Assembly: GCA_947846985.1 (NCBI GenBank)
Contig: CANTUZ010000001.1
Location: 112,299,757 to 112,363,756 of the forward strand
Direction of reading: 5' to 3'
Origin: Fratercula arctica
Lineage: Eukaryota; Chordata; Aves; Charadriiformes; Alcidae
DNA: 64,000 nucleotides
Shown: positions 47,521-60,048 of the stretch, piece by piece
How the letters are laid out: every line of letters begins with the position of its first letter
Position numbering within the stretch: the stretch's first letter is position 1
Made by a program: the position numbers and the translations under genes
Notes under the pieces: model-generated
Database searches by the model: none
Seen by the model: the letters and a program-made list of their open reading frames with translations, nothing else
What the model was told of the DNA's origin: nothing

Positions 47521-50500
47521 GCATTGTGGAAAAAAATCAACAAGTGTCTACGTAGAATACTTCTAAGGGGACTGAGAAAATACAAAGTGTAGCTGTAAGG
47601 CAGATCTGACGTTTGAAACAATGGTTATTTGTGTGCTTTTTGCTTACATAAAATTCACAGTACTCATTCTTCAGTACTTTTGATGCGTAGTAGAAAATTA
47701 TGTGTTTCATATATTAGAGGAATCACTAGAAATGTGAGGTAATGTGTATACTGTGAAACAAAATATAACTATTGTGTCATACTACAATGTCTTTTATTGA
47801 CACCTTTCTATAACATAAAAAAAGCCAACCCACTTTATACCAAAATCTTTCGTAAAAGTATTTTAGTGAATCAAATCTTGCATGTTTATCCACATGGAAA
47901 ACACTTACGGCTTAGATTTAGGGATTAGTTTTGTAACAAGACTTAGGAGGATTAATATATATAAATGCAATTTGCAGCTGCTATCTCCATATCAGTTATG
48001 AAGATCACTGACTAGCTCCTGCCTGTACCCAAAGAGACATTCTGTCCAATGGTCCTTGTGGTTTCAACTTTATGTTGCCCAAGAACTAAAAAAATGGGCT
48101 TTTGGCTCTGAGTGCTCTGGAGTGTAGAACAGGATGGTGCTTTCCTGCTCTCTTCACCCACGATGCTTAAGCCAGCAGTTATTCTCAGAGCCTGTCCCAA
48201 AAATCAGTCCCTGCTCCAAAAACAACCCTTATCTCCGCACCCCCATCTCAGCGCTCCTTGCCCATTCTTTCTTCCCTTTTCTCTGTCATTTTGACTCTGA
48301 ATCTTTAAATTATTTTCTGGAAAGTGAAGCAGTTTCAAGGAAGGGCTGTGAAAGCATATTCCCACATGCAAGGCTTGTCAGTAACCTGGTGATTAGCACA
48401 GTCTATGGTAAGAGATTTCAGTGGGCAAACATTCAGGAAAAGAATGGAAAAGCATCCAGGCATCCCGCTGGTATTAAGGATGAAGGGAAAGGGTCGGAAA
48501 CAAGTATCACGTACTCTCCTAGCCATGTTTTTCAACAAACATGACAGCTGCCATGCTGTTTTGTGAGAGCTGTGCCCTTGTCGTGGTATGTTTTACATGC
48601 TCTGAGTACACTTACAGGATTCGATCCCTCGGGGGAATCTCATGCAGGAAATGCAATATTGTTAATTCTTATGATGCTCGAGTGTGAGACAGCAGTCTGT
48701 CTCAGCTGGGCATTTGATTCCCTAGGCTCAGATATTTCTGAGATACTATCTTTACATCTCGTGCAAAAAGGAAAAAGCAGGAGCTTGCACTGCCTTACAG
48801 GTTAAAGCCCCAAACGCTTGACTTCTGCTGCTGAGTGTATCAATCCTGATACACAGAAGTGCCTTGATAGGTTGAATGCAGAAACTAAGAGTACAGATTT
48901 AACACAATTAATGACTGTGTGACAGAAGGTAAATGACAGCTTGCTTGGAAGACAAAAAGTACTGTGGATCTGTGTAGGGGATGTTTGTTTAAAGCACTGC
49001 CCTGTGCTGACTCCTCCAGGGCAACATGGAAGAGATTGAGGATGGCAGAAGCAAGTCAGGGGACTGTAGTTTTCTCCGTGAGTGCACAGGAAGGTATGGC
49101 TGCACCCTCTGGGAGGTGGGAGAGGAATAGGGACAGGTATAAAGGAGACTTATGCTTTTCTTGTCTCCATTTATCCCCCTTTTCTTCCTGTTTCATGGTA
49201 ACGTAGCTGTGCAGTGCCACCTTTGCAGCATGGCCATCATCATGCAATAACTTTTCCTGAAGGAGAAATGTATCTCCAGGTCCTTTTTGAAACTCCAGGG
49301 ATTACAGTAGTTTGTGGTTAAATGATACAAAACAGAGAAAATTATTAGCAGTCTCTTCTTCATCCAACATATACCTGCCCTGTAAATAGAAACCACAGAC
49401 TGCTTGTGTGTTTTGGGGAACTGGAACAAAAAGTTCTTCCTCTGGACTCATTACTCTTTTTTCCCCTTCTCCTTTAAAATATCAATCTTCCAGCTAAAAT
49501 TGACTGTTGTATCAGATATTCAGACATTTTTCAGAGCTTAACAATCCACATGAATAGATAGGAATTGATGTTTTACTATTAGACTTTAAAAATGTAGATG
49601 CTGGAGGAGAGAGCATTTCATAGGCAGAACTTACTTTGTTTTTATTGTGAGGGCTAGCTACAGCAAGAATTCATCATTAGGACACACTATGAAACTTCAG
49701 AAATCTCATTCTAGAGACAAGCATTAAACCAATAAAGTAAAAACTATCCCCTTGACAATGGCCAATTTGTCACACAGTTTTCTAAACAGTAAAACTGAGA
49801 CATCTTCTCCTGGCTTGGTCATTGTCATAGATATCCATATATTGCATCTCTCATTGGAGAAGATGAATAGAAATCATTCCTTAGCTGTATCACATTCTAC
49901 TTCCTCGTTGGTCAGCTGGAGATGCAGGCTGGTGATTTAGCATCTCCCAGATTTTGCTCCCCATTTTGCTCATATAAAGTATGGTGACTTCACATTTCTC
50001 AGTTGGCAAAACAAAGCAGAACTGCTGCTCAACGAGGTAGCATTCCTAGAGAAGCTTAATCAATCAATTTTCTTATCACTCAGCACAAAGTGTCAGAAGC
50101 ATTGGTATGAAATGTTACTGCATAAGCTAATGTATAAGATGTGATGCAAGAGAAAAGGGAAAATTGTTGGAGATGGGCATTGTATACTGGCTAGAGGGGT
50201 TCTTTGAGGAACAGGTATTACAAACATGCAATGTAATCAGTTTTACGTTTCAGTGACTGTACATTTTTGGGTTATCATTTGAGGTGGAATATGTAAAATG
50301 TAGAAAATAAAATCCTGAAGTTCTCTATTCCCTATCCACAAACAATATTTCATGCAAGAATAGGAATACCTCCTGCTAAAGCTGACCTGAATAATGATAC
50401 TTGACATGCTTCAGTTTTTTGCTTAAACTTAAGCCACGCAGGCCAGATAAGTAAGAAATAACAAGTCATTATTTTTGTGTAAATCATGCATTTCTAACAT

Positions 50501-50744
50501 ATCGGTTTAACAACTTTCTTCATTATGCATGAAGTGAAATATCTCTTCATACATTTCGGTATCATCATATTCTATTTTATTGCTGGCAGATTTGTACTGT
50601 ACCACAATAAAATCAATAAATGCAACAATAAAATCATGCATCACCATCTGTGTGTTCAAAATAATTTTATAGTAGATTTACTGCCTAGATCCCACTTTCA
50701 GGAATTTCTCTGAAATATCTGACCATTGTTTAGGCGTATTATTG

Positions 50745-50870
50745 TACATTATTATTATAGGCATATATATTATACAATAATTACATACTATATGTATTAT
50801 ATACTATATTATACATTAATGATACATTACACATTATACATTATATATAATATACATATGCTTCTATCTT
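50745..50870. repeat. TA-rich low-complexity region
   Basis: Irregular repeats of ATTATA/TACATT/ATATAT words with self-complementary potential. No unit is long enough to call a satellite. Confidence 0.75.
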
Positions 50871-53620
50871 TTTTTACATATATAAAGACAGAAACATTTT
50901 TTCTTTTTGTCTTCTAGACATATTTTCAAGAGTCAAGAAATTACTCTATTGATGATCTAAGTTTTGTCTGTCTGCTCAGCAGGTAGGCCTTATCCATTAA
51001 GAAAAATGTATACCACTTAAATGAATCATAAAAATGCCAGTTAACAAGGTATTTTAATATGCTAATTAAAACTGCTTTAGCAACTGTAGGAAGAGATGGG
51101 TACAAAATACATACATGAGCAGGGAAAAGTACTCTTTTCCACATTTTTGTGCATTAAACTTTGCCTTACAATGCTAAAAGGAAATAGCAGCTTCAGCTTA
51201 GTTACCTCTTAGAAAAACCTTAACTGAAATGCATTTTCATTGGAATATAATTTCCTGCCAATGTCAGATTTCATAGGAAATACATCTGTATAGACTAACA
51301 AATTCACAAAATGGAACTGGCTTTAGGTTGGGACATTGTGAATTCAGCCACTTTTCCTTTCCACATCCTGGAAGTGGCCTTGCCATTCATACACATTGAT
51401 TCAATTAAGAGGCATTAACGTTTACTTTTTCCATGATCCAAAATGGAAATTTTGTGCATTTCCAAAATCGCTTTGTTAAATGCCTGCTGTATTTTTATTT
51501 TAAGTGTCCTGGGACATAAAAAGTTGCTTTCATTAAAAAGATAGCCATATGTTATGCCCTTGCTACGTCTGGATAAAATGGGAACGCACACCTCAGCTGA
51601 GGCAGTGCTCATGCTGTGAGGCACTCTCTCTTATGTGGTGTTTGCTCTAGTGTCCAGTGAATTGTTGCGTCTCCTAATGGAGAAAGAGGAGTCGTGTACT
51701 GTCGTATCACCTTTTAGCTTGGCTTCGAAGATTTTATGCCTGGTACGCTACCTAAGAAGCAGCCACCATTTCAATGTAAACAGTGCTGATATAAAAACTA
51801 GAATGTACATTTTAGTCTTAATTGGAGAAACTACATAGCACATGTTTAACTTATACCTAATTAAACAGAAATTCAATTCCTGGGGTGAGAAAATTAGGTA
51901 AATTTACTGGATAAGACAAATAATATAAGGATTATAACCTCTTCAGTAGCGTGATCGAGTATAGCAGATGCATACCAATTCACATTACACACACACGAAC
52001 GAGCAGGTAAAACACTTAAAATGAAATGTAATCTTAATTTCCTTAGATTTATGATCAATAAATCATTATCCAATTTTTTTTTTCCCTTGCAATACACTCC
52101 AAATTTTATCCAGAAATTATTTCAATAACTACTATGAATAAGCCTTAATCAACATTTTAACATCAATTTATTACTAATTTGTTTGTACTTTTACCAAGTG
52201 TTAAGAAGTGATTGCAAATCAATTTTTTATATAAGCTGTCTACTGAGGAAAAAATACAGTTTTATCTTTTGGGGAGGTTATATCATTAAATGGAATCAGT
52301 GAGGTAATTACAGTAACTTTTGGGACATAATTTCTTTCAGCCTGGGAGGTTTCCATCATCTTAAAGGGAAATAAGCTCTCTTTGGGCATTAAACTGTATA
52401 CGATTTGATGTAAATGTGTTTACAAAGGAAATAAGACACGTTCTAGCCTGTACTGCGCTATAACATATAATATTTTGCATGCTGTGTTTTGAAATACACC
52501 TGTAAGTACAAATCACATTGCTTTTTATGACTATTGGACAAACAATCTTTAAATGAAAATGGTAAAAGTTATAAATAGTAGCATGTAATCCTAAAACCCT
52601 TTTATCAAAAGGGAGGGAGACCACTGAGATTATCTTTTGCCAAACTATAAAAAGCACCAGTTTTTTTCTATTATATTTATTCAGTAGTTCTGTTTCACGT
52701 AAGAGTACTTGTGCAAATTCAAGCAGGTTTACTATGGATATTTGGAGAATACACTACCAAAAGCCATAAACAATATTGTAAAAGCAGGGGGTTTTCCCCT
52801 GTATATCAAGGAAAAAAATATTATTTTAAAACACCAATATGGATCATTATATTACAGAGAAAATCTTATTCTAACAGCACTGTAGAGCATCCATTTATTT
52901 AACATTAAGGGATTATTTTATCTTTGGAAAATATTTGGGTTATTGCAAATTCATGTTTTCTCTTAATGGTGAAAAAATTACAAATACTTAAATATTCAAA
53001 GATAGCATAAACCTCTCAAGTAGTACACTTAGAAACATTTTGTATGTAAATTTAGATAACTAGTAATAACATCTTAATATCAGTGCTATGCAAACAATAA
53101 AATAGTTTATAGTCCACTATGTAGGACAGTGATCACATTACAACTGGTTATGAGTTTAAAGATGATGTTTGAGTATAAAGTATTTATCTTAATTACGGAG
53201 TTAATTAAGTATTTAGAAATGTGTATGTAGTTCAGTGTCAAAGCAAAAAGAACAGGAGACAATGATCTAAATATTGTTAAGGAAAAAAAAAAGGGCTTTC
53301 TGGATGACTCTGTACAGTTTATAACTTGTTTTAGAAATTAACTTAAAAAGACTATTTCAGATGAGGTAAACTTTTCTAAATTTGTAGAACTTTTCTTGAA
53401 TTCTGACAAGAACTAAAGGATTGCCTCAGTAACTGTGCTGAACGAGGTAATAAATCAAGCTGTAAATATTAAAGATGTTTCTACAGTTACAGCCCCAAAA
53501 GGAATACTAATGGTTTGCCTATTCATAAACTAAATATGCTTGTAATACCACATCACAGAAGTACTGAGCCAATGAAAGCACTACAGCTGCTCATACTTGA
53601 GTTTAAGATTATAGAATGGG

Positions 53621-53705
53621 AAAAAAAAAAAAAAAAGAAAAACAAACCAAAAAACCACCCCCAAATATACCAAACACCCCCAAATAAACCTAATAAACCT
53701 CTGCA
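53621..53705. repeat. poly-A followed by A/C-rich low-complexity tract
   Basis: Sixteen A residues, then an A/C-only region with repeated 'accaaacacccccaaataaacc'-like words in imperfect tandem. It is low-complexity and of no clear origin. Confidence 0.75.
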
Positions 53706-54265
53706 AAACTGAAGAAAATCAGGAAAAGGAAAAAACTCCACAATACCAGCTCACAGCAAGTCCACACCCTTCCTTTCCGCTCAGGCTCCACTGCAGACTC
53801 ACATCTAAGTGGCAGCAACGTTTCAGTCAGCCTTGCTCTGCACTAGTCTTCTCTTCAAAGGTGAGAACGAGCAAGAGGGCTGGGGTAATCTCAGGTATTC
53901 ATTAATAAGGACCACTGATGATTTACAACATATTACAAACAAGCAAAGATGTTTCAGATATTAGGACAGCTTACAACATTACCAGTGCTGATAAGGAGGT
54001 ACAAAAAGGGTGTTTAGGTACTTTGATCCCAGACAACAAATTCTTTAGATCATACCCCACACTTTCGCTTTTTTATCGCATTTTCCATTTCCCATAATTT
54101 TTTTATAGTTTACTCCTTTTAAAACTAATCTGAGACAATTTCTTGGTGGTCCTAGGGAAATATGTGTTAAACAACTTCCCTGAAGCATGGAACGATTAGA
54201 GTGGGAAGGGACCTTTAAAGGTCATCTTGTTCCAAACCCCCTGCCATGGGCAGGGACACCTCCCA

Positions 54266-54965
54266 CTAAACCAGGTTACTCAAAGCCCAGTCCAACCCGG
54301 CCTTGAAAACTTCCAGGGATGTGGCATCCACAGCTTCTCTGGGCAACCTGTTCCAGTGCCTCACTACCCTCACAGGAAAGAATTTCTTCCTGATATCTAA
54401 TCTAAATCTACCCTCTTTCAGTTTAAAACCGTTACCCCTCTTCCTATTGCTATACTCCCTGATAGAGTCCCTCTCCACCATTTCTGTAGGCCTCCTTTAA
54501 GTACTGAAATGCTGCAATAAGGTCTCCCCAGAACCTTCTCTTTTCCAGGCTGAACAACCCCAACTCTCTCAGCCTGTCTTCATAAGAGAGGTGCTCCAGC
54601 CGTCTGATCATCTCTGTGTCCTTCTTCTGGACTTGCTCCGATGGGTCCGTGTCCTTCTTATGTTGGGGGCTCCAGAGCTGAACGAAGTACTCCAGGTGGG
54701 GTCTCACCAGAGCAGAGCAGGGGGGTAGAATCACCTCCCCTAACCTGCTGGCCACGCTTCTTTTGATGCAGCCCAGGATGCGTTTGGCTTTCTGGGCTGC
54801 ACGCGCACATTGTTGGCTCACATTGAGCTTCTCATCAACCAACACCCTCAAATCCCTCTCCTCAAGGCTGTTCTCAATCCATTCTCTGCCCAGCGTCTGT
54901 TTGTGTTTGGAATTGCCCACGTGTAGGACCCTGCACTTGGCCTTGTTGAACCTCATGAGGGTCAC
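54266..54965 (-). pseudogene. CR1 ORF2 C-terminal part (host copy)
   Basis: Two overlapping minus-strand frames. 54450-54965 has [15 protein letters not shown], the [17 protein letters not shown] block and [18 protein letters not shown], then the unusual block [18 protein letters not shown] and [18 protein letters not shown]. 54266-54481 has [19 protein letters not shown] and [19 protein letters not shown]. The odd KKDTDPSEQ block is also present in the copy at 63 kb. Confidence 0.9.
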
Positions 54966-55177
54966 AAAGGCCCACCTCTCAAGTCTGTCCAGATCCCATG
55001 GATGGCATCCCTTCCATCCATCATGTCAACTGCACCACACAGCTTGGTGTTGTTGGCAAACTTACTGAGGGTGCATTCAATCCCACTATCCATGTCACCG
55101 ACAAAGATGTTAAACAGCACTGATCCCAGTACCAACCCCTGAAGAACGCCACTTGTCACTGCTCGCCACTTTGACAT
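54962..55177 (-). pseudogene. CR1 ORF2 RT active-site region (host copy), inactivated
   Basis: The frame contains RAVTSGVLQGLVLGSVLFNI and then CTLSKFANNTKLCG. In intact CR1 this box is FADDTKL. Both catalytic aspartates are replaced by Asn, consistent with G-to-A changes, so this RT is dead regardless of the nested insertion. Confidence 0.88.
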
Positions 55178-55264
55178 TGAGCCATTGACTGCAATTCTTT
55201 AAGTGTGGCCATCCAGCTAATTCCTTATCCACCAAGCAGTCCATCTGTCAAATCCATGTCTCTC

Positions 55265-55273
55265 CAATTTAGA
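55265..55273. repeat. 9-bp target-site duplication, left copy (caatttaga)
   Basis: This nonamer ends the left half of the host CR1 just before the octamer tail of the nested CR1 and is repeated at 56799-56807. The last three bases (aga) could also belong to the tail, so the true duplication is 6 to 9 bp. Confidence 0.75.
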
Positions 55274-56798
55274 ATCATAGAATCTTCATGGTTGGAAAGG
55301 ACCTTTGAGATCATCGAGTCCAACCACACACACACAAAAAAAAAACCCCTACAACCTCTGCCCTGAAGTGCCAAATCTAGACGTTTCTAAAATACCTCTA
55401 GGGATGGTGACTCAACCACCTCCCTGGGCAGACCGTTCCAGTACCTGACCACTCTTTCAGTAAAGTAATTCTTCCTAATATCTAATCCAAACCTCCCCTG
55501 CCACAACTTCAGACCATTTCCTCTGGTCCTGTCATTGTTCACTTGGGAGAAGAGGCCAACACCCACCTCTCTACAACCTCCTTTCAGGTAGTTGTAGAGG
55601 GCAATGAGGTCTCCCCTCAGCCTCCTCTTCTCCAAACTAAACATGCCCAGTTCCCTCAGCCTCTCCTCATGTGACTTGGTCGCCAGACCCCTCACCAGCT
55701 TGGTAGCTCTCCTCTGGACCCGCTCTGGCACTTCAATGTCCTTCTTGCACAGAGGGACCCAGAACTGAACACAGCACTCGAGGTGAGGTCTCATCAGTGC
55801 CGAGCACAGAGACACGATCACTTCCCTACTCCTGCTGGCCATGCTATTCCTGATACAAGCCAGAATGCTGTTGGCCGCCTTGGCCACCTGGGCACACTGC
55901 TGGCTCATGTTAAGCTGGTTGTCCACCAGCACCCCCAGGTCCTTTTCTGCTGGGCAGCTTTCCAGCCACTCTTCCCCAAGCCTGTAGCGTTGCTTGGGGT
56001 TGTTGTGACCAAAATGCAGGACCCGGCACTTGGCGTCATTAAACCTCGTACAATTGGCCTTGGCCCATCGATCCAGCCTGTCCAGATCCCTCTGTAGAGC
56101 CTTCCTACCCTCAAGCAGATCAACACTCCCACCTAGTTTGGTGTCATCTGCAAACTTACTGAGAGTGCACTCAATCCCCTCATCCAGATCATTGATAAAG
56201 ATTTTAAACAAAACTGGCCCCAAAACTGAGCCCTGAGGGACACCACTGCTGAGCAGCCACCAAGAGGATTTCACCCCATTAATCACAACTCTCTGGGCAT
56301 GGCATCCAGCCAGTTTTTTACCCAGTGAAGAGCACCCTTGTCTATGCCATGAGTTCGCCAGCTTCTCCAGGAGAATGCTGTGGGGGACAGTGTCAAAGGT
56401 CTTACCAAAGTCCAGATAGACAATGTCCACAGCCTTCCCCACATCCAGAAGGCAGGTCACATGGTCACAGAAAGAGATCAGGTTGGTTGAGCAGGGCCTC
56501 CCTTTCCTAAAGCCATGCTGGCTGGCCCTGATTCCTTGGCTGCCCTGCACTTGCCGTGAGAGCTCACCCAAGATGATCCTCCCCATGATCTTTCCTGGTA
56601 CTGAGGTCAGGCTGACAGGCCTGTAGTTCCCCAGATCCTCCTTCCGACCCTTCTTGTAGACGGGCATCATATTAGCCACCCTCCAGTCATCTGGTACCTC
56701 CCCTGTTGACCAGGATTGTTGATAAAGGATGGAGAGAGGTTTGGTGAGCTCTCCCGCCAGCTCCCTGAGTACTCTTGGGTGAATCCCATCCATCTTCT
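55274..56798 (-). mobile_element. nested CR1 LINE inserted in an older CR1
   Basis: A 1525-bp CR1 in the same direction as its host but of another subfamily. Its 3' end starts at 55274 with 'atcatagaatcttcatggttgg', and it has a CA-repeat/A-run at 55326-55348. Its 5' end lies in the RT fingers at about 56798, flanked by caatttaga on both sides. It is younger than the host, as shown both by the nesting and by its long open frame. Confidence 0.92.
55387..56793 (-). pseudogene. CR1 ORF2 RT plus C-terminus, 468-codon open frame (5'-truncated)
   Basis: The longest open frame in the window. It starts at [20 protein letters not shown] (fingers) and runs through [86 protein letters not shown] (intact catalytic Asp pair), [17 protein letters not shown], the thumb, and RNYFT-type C-terminal blocks to a TAG at 55387-55389. 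A segment near residues 150-170 ([19 protein letters not shown]) is out of register with other CR1s, which suggests two compensating frameshifts. The endonuclease is missing, so it cannot mobilise itself. Confidence 0.92.
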
Positions 56799-56807
56799 CA
56801 ATTTAGA
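56799..56807. repeat. 9-bp target-site duplication, right copy (caatttaga)
   Basis: Matches 55265-55273. After it the host CR1 resumes with 'gtgacaaggatgtcgtgtgg'. Confidence 0.75.
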
Positions 56808-57884
56808 GTGACAAGGATGTCGTGTGGGACAGTGTCAAATGCCTTGCATATGTCCAGGTAGATGATGCCAGTTGCTCTTCCTTTAGCCACCATATAAGGC
56901 CATCAAATTTGTCAGGCACGATTTGCCCTTGGTGAAGACATGTTGTCTGTCACCAGCTACCTCTTTATTTTCCGTGTGCCTTAGTATAGTTTCCAGGAGG
57001 ATCTGCTCCATGATCTTGCCGGGCACAGAGGTGAGATCGACTGGTCTGTAGTTCCCCAGGTCTTCCTTTTTCCCCTTTTTAAAAATGGGGGTTATGTTTC
57101 CCCTTTTCCAGTCATCGGGAACTTCGCTGGACTGCCACAACTTCTTAAATATGATGGATAGTGGCTTAGCAACTTCACCTGACAGTTCTCTCAGGACCCG
57201 TGTATACATGTCATCAGGTTCTATGGACTTGTGCACCTTCAGTTTCCTTAGATGGTCTCAAACCCTGTCTTCTCCTACAGTGGGCAGTTCTACGTTTTTC
57301 CACTTCCTGCCTTTGCCTTCTGCAACTTGGTGGTGTGGCTAGAACCCTTGCTGATGAAGACCGAGGCAAAAAAATTCATTGAGTACCTCAGTCTTGTCCA
57401 TGTCTCAGGTGACGAGGTCTCTCATTTCCTTCAGGAGAGGGACCACATTTTCTGTAGTCTTCATTTTGTCACTGACATACCTATGGTGTTGCCCTTGACA
57501 TCCCTGGCCAGATATAATTCTGTCAGGGCTTTAGCTTTCCTAATCTGACCCCTGGCTGCTTGGACAATTTCTCTGTATTCCTCCCAGGCTATTTGTCCTT
57601 GCTTGCCACCCACTGTAAGCTTCTTTTTTCTGTTTGAGATTGTCTGGGAGCTCCTTGTTCATCCATGCAGGCCTCCTAGCGCTTTTGCCTGACTTCCTCT
57701 TTGTCAGGATGCATCGCTCCTTAGCTTGGAGGAGGTGGTCCTTGAATATTAACCAGCTTTCTTGGGCCCCTCTTCCCTTCAGGGCTTTATCCCATGGTAC
57801 TCTGCTAAGCAGATCCCTGAAGAGGCCAGAGTCTGCTCTCCTGAAGTCCAGGGTAGAGAGTTTACTGTGCGCCCTCCTCATCAC
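56808..57884 (-). pseudogene. CR1 ORF2 linker and RT fingers (host copy, 5' half)
   Basis: The frame 56883-57236 has [60 protein letters not shown] and [17 protein letters not shown] (RT fingers). The frame 57540-57884 has RAHSKLSTLDFRRADSGLFR, LFRDLLSRVPWDKALKGRGA and the block [18 protein letters not shown], the region between endonuclease and RT. Frame changes between them and the 5' truncation at about 57927 make it non-functional. Confidence 0.88.
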
Positions 57885-57927
57885 CCTACAGATCTTGAAC
57901 TCAGCTATCTCACGGCCACATGAGTGG

Positions 57928-57954
57928 TTTTATTTATTTATTTGTTTGTTTGTT
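57928..57954. repeat. (TTTA)n/(TTTG)n microsatellite
   Basis: A short run of TTTA units passing into TTTG units directly beside the 5' truncation point of the host CR1. Confidence 0.8.
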
Positions 57955-59286
57955 GGTCTGCTTTGTTGAGTTAAGTGAGGAGAGAGGAGCACTGGTGGTT
58001 TTCTGGACTAAACCAGTGCCATTATATGAAAAAAAAAAAATCCTTCCCACCCAATAACCCTAATACTGTACACACCAAGAGAATCTTAAGGGCTTAATGG
58101 CAGTAACCTCCAAACCTTTCTAAGAAATATATTAAGAATCATACCAAAGCTATACCACAACAGCAAATTACAAATACTGCATAAAAGCACATAACTTGCA
58201 TAATTCGTTACGTAAGGTCAATATTTTCAAAATTAAAATGCCTCTTATGTTCAGCATTAGTATCTTATAGGGTCAACATTAGCTTTGTTCATACTGAAAA
58301 ATTAAGTTTCAGATTTCACTATACAACAGTAATAAAATCACCTTGTTTACAGCATCCACTGTTGAAACGAAAATGATTAAATCATAGCTAAAGAAATAGG
58401 ATTTTTTTAATTCTTATAATAAATTTAATGGAAAATTGAAATTCTTTTATGATTAGAAATTCGAGACAAAAAATGTGTCTTAAAATACAGTGTCAAATTA
58501 CAAACCTTTGAGTTACATTATGCTGGCAAGGAGACATAAATTAACCTTGGTAAACAGAGAGAAATAGTTGAACTTAATCACATTTTAAGGCTATTTTCTA
58601 TTCAATAATTGCTTGTTGCAAGTATACACCTTTAATGACTTCTTTTAATTAACTGGTCTAAATACTTTATTTGGTTACAGCGGACTTGATAAGATGGCTC
58701 ACTAGCCCACCAATACGTTGTCTAGGTTATTCATTATAAACTGAAGAGAATTCTCCAACCATTAAACAAAGCCCTTTTGCCCATGAATAATTTTCACTAA
58801 ATTGTCTAAGGCATAAGAAGACAAGATACATTGATTTCAGAGAATAATATTCTTTAAATTTAATTTACTTACAAAGGAGATATGTGACTCAACGTATTAT
58901 TGCTTATAAGGATGATACATCCATGTTGATAAAGAAACGTGTAGTTAGGTGAAGAAACAAGCATTTATTCCTTGTGTTTGCTATTGCTCTCATTTTCTCT
59001 TCTTTTATTGGAAGTCATTACAACTATTTTGCTTGTCTTCAATTAGATTGTTCCCTAAGACAGGAAACATTAATCTAATGTGAGTAAAATACTGAGAATC
59101 ATCCTTCGTGTGACTAAAGGACACTATTGTTAAGTGTCTGTTGCCTGTTTCCTGATTCTTGAGGACCACACATGATTAGTAATGTCAGAGCAGATCCTTT
59201 AGAAAAAACCTGCCTGTATTGGATTTGACAATATATCCATTACCTCTTTGCAACTTACTGTTCAGTGTTCTTGCTTTTTTCTGCAG

Positions 59287-59461
59287 CAGCACAAAACATG
59301 AATGCTCCAATATTTCATTCAGATTTCAAAGAGGAATCCTTCAAACAGGTTCAGTGAATTTCATACCACTTGCAGGAGGTGATACCACTATTGGAAAAGA
59401 ACAACGTGTCAGTAGCTGCTGTAGACAGCCTATAAGGAACAGTTTTATAAGACCTTTCCAG
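59287..59461 (+). other. weak exon candidate
   Basis: The acceptor cttgcttttttctgcag precedes an open stretch that ends CAG before a gtaaca donor. The frame starts by completing a codon with one base and ends in phase 0, so it could splice to 59995. It has no known domain and no link in phase to the candidates at 10-24 kb. Confidence 0.15.
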
Positions 59462-59994
59462 GTAACACAAGAGTCAAATCTACATCCTGAGAAACTGGAT
59501 TACGTTGTGCACTATTACCACAGGTCACACAGGAAGATCCTGTAGGAGTCACAAGGGTGGGTGATGATTTTTTGTAATAAAAGCTTATCACTGTACTTTT
59601 GTTAATCTTTTGCTGATGAGGGTATGTAAAATCTCGTGCTGAACAAATTGTGTCTCATGGTGCTTAATTGAATTAGTATTTCTGAGTATAGTTTACTTTC
59701 AATACCTCAGTAAAGTGCATAGCTAGAATATTATTTTTATTTATTTTATTAATTATGTCACAATATAAATAATGTTGAGGAAGGGTCCCCTGAAGAGAAT
59801 GAGGTCCTCAGCTCCTTCATTAGTATAAAACAGCAAGTTTTGCTAATTCAAATATGGTACAATTAAATTTGTAAATGTGGATTGCACTAGATCTGAGTCA
59901 CCCCATCATGTGGACCTTGTCTGAAATATTTGTGTTAATCTTTTTAACCTATCTGTTCCAATTTTCACGTTTTCTTCATCTTAAATTTCTACAG

Positions 59995-60048
59995 ACATCA
60001 GACTGTACTCGCTATGCTGCAAAGATATATATTACCAAAAAAACTGAG
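59995..60048 (+). other. weak exon candidate
   Basis: A 54-base open interval, phase 0 in and out, between an acceptor cttaaatttctacag and a good donor (GAG then gtagga). The 18 codons start T-S-D-C-T-R-Y. They are too short to recognise. Confidence 0.17.

Larger units (their letters stand above)
46269..54185. other. long non-coding stretch
   Basis: About 7.9 kb with no recognisable gene. It contains poly-T at 47143-47159, poly-A at 47503-47520, the TA-rich block at 50745-50870 and an A/C-rich block at 53621-53705. GC is slightly higher at 48.1-49.2 kb, where a 136-codon open frame (48134-48544) shows no domain. A possible exon at 51651-51775 (acceptor gtttgctctag, donor gtaaac) is isolated and cannot be phased with others. 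Confidence 0.5.
54186..57927 (-). mobile_element. CR1 LINE (host copy), interrupted by a nested CR1
   Basis: Minus-strand CR1 whose 3' end is at about 54186 ('gtgggaagggacctttaaag') and whose 5' truncation is near 57927, inside the linker between endonuclease and RT. Its body is split: 54186-55273 and 56808-57927 read continuously once the insertion at 55274-56798 is removed. The RT active-site box reads FANN where intact copies have FADD, so both catalytic Asp are lost. It is an older copy with several stops and indels. Confidence 0.92.

Noticed and set aside
48134..48544. 136-codon open frame
   Set aside because: It lies in slightly GC-richer DNA, has no domain or splice support, and its composition is not protein-like in any recognisable way.
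48618..48640. tRNA T-arm-like word (gattcgatccctcggg)
   Set aside because: No matching D-arm, anticodon stem or acceptor stem within reach on either strand.
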